DNA of 64,000 nucleotides from Lutibaculum baratangense AMV1. Its GTDB lineage: Bacteria > Pseudomonadota > Alphaproteobacteria > Rhizobiales > Tepidamorphaceae. Under the pieces are notes generated by a model. It searched no databases. It saw only the letters and a list, made by a program, of their open reading frames with translations, and was not told where the DNA came from. Location: assembly GCF_000496075.1 (NCBI RefSeq), contig NZ_AWXZ01000026.1, forward strand, positions 47,240-111,239. Direction: 5' to 3'. This document shows, in pieces, positions 56,945-64,000 of the stretch; the first letter of the stretch is position 1; every line of letters starts with the position of its first letter. A program made the position numbers and the translations under genes.

Positions 56945-57259
56945 ATGCTGTTCGAACTGGGGCTGCTCATCTACATGGTCGCCATCGGGTTCACGCTCGC
57001 CGGGCTGGCGACCAGCCTCTACCGGCTCGTCGCCTCGGCCTCCCTGCGTTTCGACGAGGCTCCCGCCTCCCTGGCGCAGGGGGTGGGGCAGACGCTGGTG
57101 CTCGTCATCGGCGGGCCCGTCCTCATCGCGGGATGGGTGATGCGCTGGTGGCTCGTGGAGCGCCGGTCCGCGGGTGTGGCGGCTCTGGGCCTGACGCTGT
57201 CCGGCTTCTGGAGCTTCTGCTCGGGACTTCTGCTGCTCAACATCGTGGTCTCGATGTAG
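56945..57259 (+). CDS. Hypothetical membrane protein, 104 residues
   Basis: Start ATG 56945 gives a protein with three predicted transmembrane segments (about 2-24, 46-66, 78-102) and a basic loop (RWWLVERRS) between the last two. I do not recognise it beyond a resemblance to small conserved Rhizobiales membrane proteins. It lies 38 bases before the gamma-carbonic anhydrase gene. An imperfect TTAA-N7-TTAC sequence lies upstream at 56867-56881. Confidence 0.65.
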   Translation: MLFELGLLIYMVAIGFTLAGLATSLYRLVASASLRFDEAPASLAQGVGQTLVLVIGGPVLIAGWVMRWWLVERRSAGVAALGLTLSGFWSFCSGLLLLNIVVSM

Positions 57260-57297
57260 GGTGCCTCCCATCCATCACGTCACCTGAGAAGCCGCCG

Positions 57298-57855
57298 ATG
57301 CCCCTCTACCGCCTGGGCGATGCGGAGCCGTCGCTCCCGCCTGCCGGACGTTTCTTCATCGCCCCGACCGCCGTTCTCATCGGGCGGGTCTCCCTTCAGG
57401 ATCAGGCGAGCGTCTGGTTCGGTGCCGTGGTGAGAGGCGACAACGAGCCGATCGAGATCGGCGAGCGCAGCAACGTCCAGGACGGCTGCGTGTTGCACAC
57501 CGACATGGGCTTCCCCCTCTCGATCGGCGCCGACTGCACGGTCGGGCACATGGCGATGCTGCATGGCTGCACGATCGGCGAGGGCGCGCTCGTGGGGATC
57601 GGTGCGACGATCCTCAACGGCGCGGTCGTCGGGCCCGGCAGCCTCGTCGGGGCGGGATCCCTCGTGCCGGAGGGCAAGGTGATCCCGCCGAACTGCCTCG
57701 TGATGGGCACCCCCGGCCGCGTGGTGCGCGAGCTTTCGGCGGAGCACGTGGCCCGCCTGAAGGCCACCGCGCTCCACTACGTCGACAGGCAGGCGGTCTA
57801 CGCCGCCGGCTTCGGGCCCGTCACCGGGGCGTCGCCGCCACCAGCGGAGGCGTGA
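57298..57855 (+). CDS. Gamma-carbonic anhydrase family protein
   Basis: A 185-residue left-handed beta-helix protein of the PaaY/YrdA/gamma-CA group. The zinc histidines are in the expected order: [15 protein letters not shown]. Members hydrate CO2 or are inactive structural proteins; in plant mitochondria relatives are complex I subunits. The last 35 bases overlap the 3' end of the minus-strand BTLCP gene. Confidence 0.88.
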   Translation: MPLYRLGDAEPSLPPAGRFFIAPTAVLIGRVSLQDQASVWFGAVVRGDNEPIEIGERSNVQDGCVLHTDMGFPLSIGADCTVGHMAMLHGCTIGEGALVGIGATILNGAVVGPGSLVGAGSLVPEGKVIPPNCLVMGTPGRVVRELSAEHVARLKATALHYVDRQAVYAAGFGPVTGASPPPAEA

Positions 57856-58438
57856 GGCGCCTGTCGTCCTGGAGCGACACCCAGCGCGTCGCGTCCCTGT
57901 GGGACTGCCGCTTCAGGTAGCGATAGGGCGTCTCGCTCCAGAAGCGGATCTCGGCGTCCTGGTTGTCGAGCACGAGGTCGCCCGCCGAGGTCACGACGGT
58001 CAGCACGGCGTGTCCGTCGCCATACTGGTCGCGCACGACGGTGATGAGAACGGAGTTCGCCGGCCAGCCGCGCTCGATCAGCCGCTTGCGCTTGAGCAGC
58101 ACGTAGTCCTCGCAGTCGCCCTGGTTGGCGGGATAGGTCCAGTGCTCGGCGACGCCGTAGAGCTCCAGGTCCGTGATCGGGCTGACCTGCTCGTTGACTG
58201 CGTCATTCACCTCGACGAGATCCGCCCAGGCACGCGCCGTCAGTTCCACGGTGGCGATCCCCTTGCCGCTGAGCCGGCAGTCGTCGGCGAACATTCGGCA
58301 GAACTGCACGTGCCCGATCGGGGGAGACGTCACCTCATGCTCCACGAGCCTTCCGGTGCCCGAGGTCTGGGCGGCGACGGCCTGTGCCGAACCCGCTGCG
58401 AGGATCGTCGCGAGCGCGATGGCCTTGATCAGCTTCAT
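57821..58438 (-). CDS. Secreted transglutaminase-like cysteine protease (BTLCP family)
   Basis: A 205-residue protein with a signal peptide (cleavage likely after AVAA near 23) and the catalytic triad Cys109 ([10 protein letters not shown]), His143 (GDGHAVLTV) and Asp158 (LVLDNQ). BTLCP (DUF920) proteins are the LapG type of periplasmic protease, which in pseudomonads cuts a surface adhesin under c-di-GMP control through LapD. No LapD or adhesin is in the window, but a PilZ protein lies upstream on the same strand. The start codon is two bases from a 9-bp perfect dyad at 58440-58468. Confidence 0.88.
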   Translation of the reverse strand: MKLIKAIALATILAAGSAQAVAAQTSGTGRLVEHEVTSPPIGHVQFCRMFADDCRLSGKGIATVELTARAWADLVEVNDAVNEQVSPITDLELYGVAEHWTYPANQGDCEDYVLLKRKRLIERGWPANSVLITVVRDQYGDGHAVLTVVTSAGDLVLDNQDAEIRFWSETPYRYLKRQSHRDATRWVSLQDDRRLTPPLVAATPR

Positions 58439-58439
58439 T

Positions 58440-58468
58440 GGTACAGCCCCCTGTTTGTTGGCTGTACC
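58440..58468. promoter_or_regulatory. Perfect 9-bp dyad at the start of the BTLCP gene
   Basis: GGTACAGCC and GGCTGTACC form a perfect inverted repeat around an 11-base spacer, ending one base before the ATG of the minus-strand BTLCP gene. In mRNA it would be a hairpin whose loop and 3' stem contain AGGGGG, the only good ribosome-binding sequence. It could be an operator or a translational switch; only the dyad itself is seen. Confidence 0.55.
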
Positions 58469-58578
58469 TTCGCAGAAACGTTTTGATGGGCCGGGAATCC
58501 GAACGGATGGTTTGCGTCCGTCGGCGAAAGGTTCGGCTAACCGCTCCTTCTAACGAAGCGGCAAGCTCCTCTTAATCC

Positions 58579-59199
58579 TTAGGCAAGTTGTCCGAAGTTG
58601 CTTTCGAGTGCTTCGACGTCGCGAAGCGCTGCTGCGAACTGGATCGCGAAGCCTTCCTCGAAGTGACGAACGACCCGCCCCGACATCTGGCCGAGCTTCA
58701 CGACGGTGCCCATCTTCGGCTTCACGTCGCAGGAAATGGCGGCGCCCGAAAGCGAAAGGTCGACGACTTTGCACCGATAGGTGCGGCCGTCGGGCATGAC
58801 GATCTCCGAGAAGGGGTTCCTCGGTGTCATGCGGTCGTGGCGCCGGTCTTCCGGCAGGCCGAGCTCCTGCTTGTTGGCGAGCCAGGTCAGTTGCGCGGCG
58901 AGCTTGTCGCGCTTCCTCGCGGTCGCCTGGATCGAGATCGCGAAGCCGCCCTCGAACAGGCGGGTGATCTGGCCTTCGATCCGCCCGATGTTGTCTATGT
59001 AGGCCACCACGCGCTCGCCGAGATCGCCGATCGCGGGGGCGACGAAGCGCGCGCCGCCCGGCGACATGTCAATGATCTGGCAGGGGTACTCGTGGCGGCT
59101 CGGCAGCATGTAGCGCCCCAGGAGGTCGACGCGGACCCGCTGGAAGCGGCGCTTCTCCTGGCTTTGGGTCAGGACGCCCGCGCTGTGAGCCTGTTGCAC
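58579..59199 (-). CDS. Tandem PilZ-domain protein
   Basis: A 206-residue protein with two PilZ-like beta-barrel domains. The first (about 17-95) has the c-di-GMP motif RRFQRVRVDL and DMSPGGARF; the second (about 125-200) has VVDLSLSGAAISCD but no clear RxxxR, so probably only the first binds c-di-GMP. GTG 59199 is preceded by AGGGGG with good spacing; an upstream TTG at 59241 is less likely. 140 bases separate it from the BTLCP gene. Confidence 0.85.
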   Translation of the reverse strand: MQQAHSAGVLTQSQEKRRFQRVRVDLLGRYMLPSRHEYPCQIIDMSPGGARFVAPAIGDLGERVVAYIDNIGRIEGQITRLFEGGFAISIQATARKRDKLAAQLTWLANKQELGLPEDRRHDRMTPRNPFSEIVMPDGRTYRCKVVDLSLSGAAISCDVKPKMGTVVKLGQMSGRVVRHFEEGFAIQFAAALRDVEALESNFGQLA

Positions 59200-59271
59200 G
59201 AAGTGCCCCCTGGATATGGCGGCCGGCCGTCCCGTGGCCAAACCTCTTGCCGCGATGTTAACGGGGGGTGG

Positions 59272-59982
59272 TTAATGATCGGTATCGCCCGCTTCCCGCC
59301 CGCCGAGGTAGAGCGCGAGGTGCCGCAGGCGTCTGATGGGTCCGGCGTCGAGCATGTCGAGGACGCTGCGGGAGGATGATTCGGGTGCCGGAGCGCCGGG
59401 ATCGCCGGGGGCGCGGGAGGTCTCCGCGTGCAGCGCCGTCAGTTCGATCAGCGGCTGTGCGCCGAGCCAGTAGGGCCGGTCGCAGGTGACGAGCGAGCCC
59501 ACCGCCCGCGCGGGGGCGTCGGGATCCCGCGCGAGCGGCAGGATCAGGATCTCGACCGGCACCGTGCGATGCCGCGCCGTCCGGCCGTCGGCATGAAGCA
59601 GCGACGTCTCGGCACGGGACAGGGCCGATGCCGCCGTGTCCTGGGCGAGCGGGCGGCTTTCCTCCTCGAACAGGGTGAGCCAGTCGAGCCCCCGCAACTC
59701 GCGCTGGAAGATCTCGAAGATGCCGCTGCCAGCGAGCCGGTAGACGACGCGCGCATCGCCGCGTTCTTCGAGGAGGAACGTGTTGGAGAGGATGGGGCCG
59801 AGCGAAGCCGGCTGCAGGTCGCGGCGGTGCGGGGCGCGGTGGTGGCCACGCAAGCGGTTCCAGTGCGAGTGCAGCGCCCGCGAGGTCGGATGCCTGGGAC
59901 GCGGCTCTGGCGGAAGATGAATCGCTTCCTGGTGTTCCAACTCGTCCGTTCCCCGATGAAGCCAGTTGTGCCGACGTGACAC
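59272..59982 (-). CDS. PAS-domain protein (PF07310 type)
   Basis: A 236-residue cytoplasmic protein of a family abundant in Rhizobiales. The PAS-like domain spans about residues 33-195, with the typical HPTSRALHSHWNRLRG start, LEERGDARVVYRLAGSGIFEIF and RELRGLDWLTLFEEE. No output domain is attached. The start is probably GTG 59982. Its ligand and partner are unknown. It is divergent from the rhomboid gene, with 24 bases between the start codons. Confidence 0.75.
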   Translation of the reverse strand: MSRRHNWLHRGTDELEHQEAIHLPPEPRPRHPTSRALHSHWNRLRGHHRAPHRRDLQPASLGPILSNTFLLEERGDARVVYRLAGSGIFEIFQRELRGLDWLTLFEEESRPLAQDTAASALSRAETSLLHADGRTARHRTVPVEILILPLARDPDAPARAVGSLVTCDRPYWLGAQPLIELTALHAETSRAPGDPGAPAPESSSRSVLDMLDAGPIRRLRHLALYLGGREAGDTDH

Positions 59983-60006
59983 ATCGGCGCGCCACGATGC
60001 GGTTGC

Positions 60007-60825
60007 ATGGATGAGGCTCGCAGGTTACGTGCCATTAACCCTGCCTCGTCCCTGATGGCCCTGTCCGTGCATTCCCATCGCGAGCCCGCCTTCAACCTGC
60101 CTGGCCTGATGGTCGGGTGCCTGGCCGTTCTGGCCGGCATCCACGCGATACGCTGGCTTCTTCCATATCGCTGGGATGTGCACCTCGTCTTCCTATTCGG
60201 CTTTACGCCCGCGCGCTACACCGAGCCCTTTCTTCTCGGCGGAGGTGCGGTTCCCGGTGGATTCGGTGCACAGCTGTGGACATTCGTCACTTATGGCTTC
60301 CTCCACGGCGGCTGGCTGCATCTGATGGTGAACCTCGCCTGGCTCGTCGCCTTCGGAACGCCCGTGCTGCGACGCCTGGGCAACAGGCGGTTCCTGCTTC
60401 TGGCTCTTGCCGCCACCGTGGCCGGCGCGCTCGCGCACCTGGCGACCAACTGGGGCAGCGTCGTTCCGATGATCGGCGCTTCAGCCGGCATTTCCGGCCT
60501 CATGGCGGGCGCGATCCGCTTCGTCTTCCAGAGTGGCGGCCTGCAGGATTCGCTCGGCCCCTACGGGGGAGGGAATCGGCGCCAGCCGGTCGCACCGCTG
60601 ATCGAGGCGCTGCGCAACCGCACGGTCCTCGTCTTCGTCGGCTTCTGGTTTGCGATCAACATCGTCTTCGGCGTGGCGGCGATCGGCGTCTCGGGAGGGG
60701 ATTCGATCGCGTGGCAGGCCCATTTCGGGGGCTTTTTCGCGGGGCTGTTCCTCTTCCCGCTCATCGACAGGACGGTTCCCCCGCCTGAACCGGCACCGGA
60801 GTGGCCTCACGACGAAAGGCCGTGA
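60007..60825 (+). CDS. Rhomboid family intramembrane serine protease
   Basis: A 272-residue polytopic membrane protein with catalytic Ser159 (GASAGISG) and His239 (QAHFGGFFAG), and the oxyanion-site motif HLMVN (105-109). Six transmembrane segments are visible. An internal ATG at 60055 is an alternative start that removes 16 residues; neither has a good ribosome-binding site. Substrate unknown. Confidence 0.88.
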   Translation: MDEARRLRAINPASSLMALSVHSHREPAFNLPGLMVGCLAVLAGIHAIRWLLPYRWDVHLVFLFGFTPARYTEPFLLGGGAVPGGFGAQLWTFVTYGFLHGGWLHLMVNLAWLVAFGTPVLRRLGNRRFLLLALAATVAGALAHLATNWGSVVPMIGASAGISGLMAGAIRFVFQSGGLQDSLGPYGGGNRRQPVAPLIEALRNRTVLVFVGFWFAINIVFGVAAIGVSGGDSIAWQAHFGGFFAGLFLFPLIDRTVPPPEPAPEWPHDERP

Positions 60826-60926
60826 CTGGCCGCGCGAAACTTGTCAGCCGCTGCCGAAGCCCGCATCATCGACCTCTTGCGAGGGACAACGCTGCTCGAA
60901 GCGGCGGATCATGCGGAGGACACGCG

Positions 60927-61358
60927 ATGACCGTAGCAGTCATTCTCCAGCAGAAGGGAAGCGCCGTCATAACGACGGGACCCGGCACGATCCTGAGCGC
61001 GGTGGCGGAGCTTCTGGCGACGCATCGGATCGGCGCCGTGCTCGTGGTCGGCCAGAACGGCCGCCTCGAGGGTATCATCTCGGAGCGCGACATCGTTCGC
61101 GCCATCGGGCAGCAGGGCGCCGAGGCGTTGAAGAGGCCGGTTGCCGACTTCATGACCGCGCAGGTCGTGACCTGCGGCCGCGACGACAGCATCGCCTACC
61201 TGATGCAGAAGATGACGCAGGGCAAGTTCCGGCACGTTCCGGTCCTGGAGGACGGCAAGGTGGTCGGCATCGTCTCGATCGGTGACGTGGTGAAGGAGCG
61301 CATCGCGGCGGCGGAGGCCGAGACCGAGGCCATGCGCACCTATATCACCACAGCATGA
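60927..61358 (+). CDS. CBS-domain pair protein
   Basis: A 143-residue protein made only of two CBS domains (GAVLVVGQNGRLEGIISERD near 39-58 and FRHVPVLEDGKVVGIVSIGD near 97-116), which normally bind adenine nucleotides. Stand-alone CBS pairs act as energy sensors of unknown targets. ATG 60927 follows GGAGGA. Converges on the patatin gene, 21 bases away. Confidence 0.88.
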   Translation: MTVAVILQQKGSAVITTGPGTILSAVAELLATHRIGAVLVVGQNGRLEGIISERDIVRAIGQQGAEALKRPVADFMTAQVVTCGRDDSIAYLMQKMTQGKFRHVPVLEDGKVVGIVSIGDVVKERIAAAEAETEAMRTYITTA

Positions 61359-61379
61359 CGCGGCGCCCGAGAGTGCGGC

Positions 61380-62396
61380 TCACCCCGGATCGAGCCGGCT
61401 GAGCGCTTCGGAGGATTCGGCGATCTCGCCGAGGCACTTCTCGGCGGCTTCCATGCCCGCCGCGATCGCCTCGCGGGCGCGGTGGAACTCGAAGAGGCCG
61501 ATCCGCCTCATGCGCGGGCCGACCATCACGTCGGGCGGGTCGCCGGCCAGCCGGGCGCGCGCGATCCTGTCCTGCGTTATGTTGAACGCGTCCCCGACGA
61601 CGGTGGATATTCCGGGGGCGCCGTCGCTGTTCCCGAACATCTGCCGCCGCATGAGCCGCGAGTTCACGGTGGGCCCGCTGTCGAGCCCGCCGCTTTCCTC
61701 TTCCGCCGGTGCGTCGCCGGCATCGACCCACGGCACGATGGTGCCCCTGCCGAAGACGTCCGAGTGGAGGTTCACCGCGATGACGAGCCGGGCACCCATC
61801 GCGCGGCAGACCGAGACGGGGATGGGGTTCACGAGCGCCCCGTCGATCAGCCAGCGGCCGTTCAGCCGCATCGGTCGGAAGACGCCCGGCAGCGAATAGG
61901 AGGCACGCATCGCCTCCGTGAGGCGACCCTGCGACAGCCACATCTCGTGCCCGCTCTTCAGCTCGCAGGCGACGGCGCAGAAGCGGCGGTCAAGCGATTC
62001 CACCCGCACGTCGCCCAGTGCCTCGTCGAGCAGGTCGCCGAGCCGGGAGCCGCTGAGGAGGCCCGATCCCCTCAGGGTGAAGTCCATGAGCCCGAAGATG
62101 CGGCGCCGCGTCAGCGACAGCGCGAATTCCTCGAGATCGTCGAGCTTCTTCGCGGCGTAGAAACCTCCGACCACGGAGCCGATCGACGTGCCCGCGATGA
62201 CGGAGGGTGCGTAGCCGGCCGCCTCGAGCGTCCGCAGCACTCCGATATGCGCCCAGCCCCGTGCGGCACCTCCGCCGAGCGCGATGCCGATCGTGGCCTT
62301 CTGCGGCGGCGGAGCATCCCGGACGGTAGAACCCGGCGTGGACTTCGTGGTCGGCTGGGAGCTGTTGGACATGCGCCGCGCGAGCGTCTGGAACAC
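61380..62396 (-). CDS. Patatin-like phospholipase (RssA type)
   Basis: A 338-residue patatin-fold lipase with the oxyanion motif GGGAARG (41-47), the nucleophile Ser71 in GTSIG and Asp185 in DGALVNP, a Ser-Asp dyad. The start is GTG 62396 with GAGGAG six bases upstream; an ATG eight codons later has none. No signal peptide. Divergent from leuD. Confidence 0.87.
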   Translation of the reverse strand: MFQTLARRMSNSSQPTTKSTPGSTVRDAPPPQKATIGIALGGGAARGWAHIGVLRTLEAAGYAPSVIAGTSIGSVVGGFYAAKKLDDLEEFALSLTRRRIFGLMDFTLRGSGLLSGSRLGDLLDEALGDVRVESLDRRFCAVACELKSGHEMWLSQGRLTEAMRASYSLPGVFRPMRLNGRWLIDGALVNPIPVSVCRAMGARLVIAVNLHSDVFGRGTIVPWVDAGDAPAEEESGGLDSGPTVNSRLMRRQMFGNSDGAPGISTVVGDAFNITQDRIARARLAGDPPDVMVGPRMRRIGLFEFHRAREAIAAGMEAAEKCLGEIAESSEALSRLDPG

Positions 62397-62587
62397 CCTC
62401 TTCTCCTCAGGGTTCTATGGGAGACTACTCTACCCGTTTCCGCTGAAGGAAAAATGAAGCCTGGCGGTCGCACCCGGTCTCCGCCGATCCGCGGCACGGG
62501 GACGCGGTCCCGCCGGGACTTGAAAACGGCCGCGTAAGGGGGGAAACAGGGCGGGAGAGGCCGAGCGAGCTTCGGAGCAGGAGTGAC

Positions 62588-63196
62588 ATGGAAAAATTCA
62601 AGACGGTGACCGGCGTCGCCGCCCCGCTGCCCATGGTCAATGTCGACACGGACATGATCATCCCGAAGCAGTACCTGAAGACGATCAAGCGCACGGGGCT
62701 CGGCAAGGGCCTGTTCGCGGAGCTGCGCTACAAGGACGAGGCCGGCACGCCGGATCCCGATTTCGTGCTGAACCAGCCGGCATACGAGAATGCCACGATC
62801 CTGATCGGTGGCGACAATTTCGGTTGCGGGTCGAGCCGCGAGCACGCGCCCTGGGCGCTGCAGGATTACGGCTTCCGCGTCGTCATCGCCCCGTCCTTCG
62901 CCGACATCTTCTATTCCAACAGCTTCAAGAACGGCATCCTGCTGATCACCCTGCCGCAGGAGACCGTCGATCAGCTGATGGCGGATGCGAGCCGCGGCGC
63001 GAACGCGACCTTCACAGTGGACCTCGAGACCCAGACGATCCACCGGCCGGACGGTGAGACCGTCCACTTCGATATCGAGCCGTTCAAGAAGCACTGCCTG
63101 CTCAACGGTCTCGACGACATCGGGCTGACGCTCGAGAAGGCGGACGAGATCACTGGCTTCGAGAAGAAGACGTCGGGCGAGCGCCCCTGGCTCTGA
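62588..63196 (+). CDS. leuD: 3-isopropylmalate dehydratase small subunit
   Basis: With LeuC it isomerises isopropylmalate in leucine synthesis. The 202-residue product has the swivel-domain motifs [16 protein letters not shown] (17-32) and [18 protein letters not shown] (74-91). leuC is not in the window. Ribosome-binding sequence GGAG lies just upstream. A pair of stem-loops follows. Confidence 0.97.
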   Translation: MEKFKTVTGVAAPLPMVNVDTDMIIPKQYLKTIKRTGLGKGLFAELRYKDEAGTPDPDFVLNQPAYENATILIGGDNFGCGSSREHAPWALQDYGFRVVIAPSFADIFYSNSFKNGILLITLPQETVDQLMADASRGANATFTVDLETQTIHRPDGETVHFDIEPFKKHCLLNGLDDIGLTLEKADEITGFEKKTSGERPWL

Positions 63197-63222
63197 CGGG
63201 GGCCGCGCCGACCGCCCGAGAC

Positions 63223-63274
63223 GAGGGGCCTGGCGGCCCCTCGGAGCAGCGAGAGCCGGCGGTTCTCCGCCGGC
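63223..63274. terminator. Two tandem stem-loops between leuD and cheW
   Basis: Two perfect 8-bp hairpins with four-base loops: GAGGGGCC-TGGC-GGCCCCTC (63223-63242) and GCCGGCGG-TTCT-CCGCCGGC (63255-63274). They sit between convergent genes and could serve both directions; neither has a T run. Confidence 0.5.
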
Positions 63275-63284
63275 CCGTCCGGTA

Positions 63285-63749
63285 TCACGCGGCGATGCGG
63301 CCCGCTTCGCCCAGCACGTGATCGAGCGCCAGGATGCTGACGATCTCGTCGTCGATCGTCATGACCCCCAGCACCGCGTCGTGCACTGCGCCGGCTCCGA
63401 CCTCCGGCACGTCCTGAACGGAGTTCTGGCCCACCGTCAGGATGTCGCACACGGCATCGACGAGCAGGCCGACCTGCTGGCCGCCGCCCTGGACGACGAC
63501 GACGACGGACGACCTCTGCGGGTTGGTGTTGCCGAAGCCGAGCTTCGCGCCGAGGTCGATCACCGGCAGGACGGCGCCCCGCAGGTTGATCATGCCCAGC
63601 ACGTAGGACGGGGCCTGGGGCAGGGGCGTGGAGGTGGTCCAGCCGCGGATCTCGCGGACCGACATGATGTCGATGGCGAACTTCTGGGCGCCCAGGGACA
63701 CGGCGATCAGCTCGGCCCCGGCCTGCGGCAGTTGCGTGGTGAGGGCCAT
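63285..63749 (-). CDS. cheW: Chemotaxis coupling protein CheW
   Basis: Links chemoreceptors to CheA. The 154-residue product is a single CheW domain with GMINLRGAVLPVIDL (52-66) and VGLLVDAVCDIL (93-104). Its start overlaps the receptor gene's stop (TGATG), so the pair is coupled. Confidence 0.94.
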   Translation of the reverse strand: MALTTQLPQAGAELIAVSLGAQKFAIDIMSVREIRGWTTSTPLPQAPSYVLGMINLRGAVLPVIDLGAKLGFGNTNPQRSSVVVVVQGGGQQVGLLVDAVCDILTVGQNSVQDVPEVGAGAVHDAVLGVMTIDDEIVSILALDHVLGEAGRIAA

Positions 63750-64000
63750 CAGAATTCTTCCCAGCTCTCTTCGATCGGGGCGGCCTTCAGGGCCGCGTTG
63801 CCGGCTGTCTTGTAGCTTTGCCGCGCCGCTTGCGGCCTGGCCTTCCTCGCCGGCGCGGGCGCCGACGGCGCGTCGGCGCCGCCTCCGAGGGTGAAGCGCG
63901 CGACGAGGCGCTCGAGCTCCTTCGCCTCGCCCGACAGGTTGTGCGAGGCGGCAGTCGTCTGCTCGACCATCGCCGCGTTCTGCTGCGTCACCTGATCCAT
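63749..64000 (-). CDS. Methyl-accepting chemotaxis protein (C-terminal end only)
   Basis: The last 83 residues of a chemoreceptor; the rest lies beyond 64000. The visible helix MDQVTQQNAAMVEQTTAAS is the end of the MCP signalling domain, followed by an Ala/Pro/Lys linker and the C-terminal ESWEEF. The last five residues, SWEEF, resemble the NWETF-type tether for CheR and CheB, suggesting a receptor that recruits its own methylation enzymes. Confidence 0.9.
   Translation of the reverse strand: MDQVTQQNAAMVEQTTAASHNLSGEAKELERLVARFTLGGGADAPSAPAPARKARPQAARQSYKTAGNAALKAAPIEESWEEF

Overview
The window is a high-GC chromosomal segment of an alphaproteobacterium, most likely of the order Hyphomicrobiales (Rhizobiales). 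The evidence is gene order and family type: a tig-clpP-clpX-lon-hupB block, a complete 14-gene nuo operon whose NuoE has the long C-terminal helix-hairpin-helix extension, the run birA - rnj - mce - DUF1467 - proS - lolC/E - lolD - dnaE, a GTTC-N7-GTTC type SOS box, a short ~440-residue ProS, and families such as DUF3126, DUF1467, BTLCP and PAS_5. I cannot name a genus. There is no insertion sequence, prophage, CRISPR array or sign of recent transfer; this is core genome with a few accessory modules.

Layout. 1-5070 (minus strand): the start of a DEAD-box RNA helicase, parE, then glnB-glnA behind a probable sigma-54 promoter. 5281-14518 (plus): nnrE/nnrD fusion, a tiny membrane protein, tRNA-Leu, the chaperone/protease block tig, clpP, clpX, lon, then hupB and a tRNA-Val/Asp/Asp group. 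14629-33668 (plus): a 2'-5' RNA ligase-like protein, nuoA to nuoN in order with overlaps or short gaps, then birA, rnj, mce and a DUF1467 gene as likely continuation of the same transcript. 33677-33893 (minus): a probable independently transcribed small RNA with its own promoter and terminator. 34028-41148 (plus): proS, lolC/E, lolD, an SOS-box promoter, a 31-residue membrane peptide and dnaE. 41220-42131: a beta-hydroxyacid dehydrogenase. 42145-47881 (minus): map, radC and the four-gene Anbu cluster (ATP-grasp, alpha-E, transglutaminase-like, Anbu protease). 48019-53151 (plus): FkbM methyltransferase, a CinA-type protein, gpt, tRNA-Leu and a three-gene ABC importer. 53166-64000: mixed genes including a flavin monooxygenase, an NDUFS6-like zinc-finger protein, cysE, gamma-carbonic anhydrase, a periplasmic BTLCP cysteine protease, PilZ, PAS, rhomboid, CBS and patatin proteins, leuD, cheW and the end of a chemoreceptor.

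Most notable points. (1) An SOS-box promoter drives a 31-residue single-span membrane peptide directly upstream of dnaE, closely resembling the setting of the Caulobacter SOS division inhibitor SidA. (2) A candidate structured small RNA lies antisense to the flow of genes next to proS. (3) A complete Anbu proteasome-homologue cluster is present, whose protease gene seems to carry a one-base frameshift in its last codons. (4) Both trigger factor (C-terminal tail) and NuoL (first loop) carry dense histidine runs. (5) A perfect 9-bp dyad sits two bases from the start codon of the BTLCP protease.

Coordinates of start codons were chosen by ribosome-binding sites and family N-termini; database searches could not be run, so family names rest on motif recognition.
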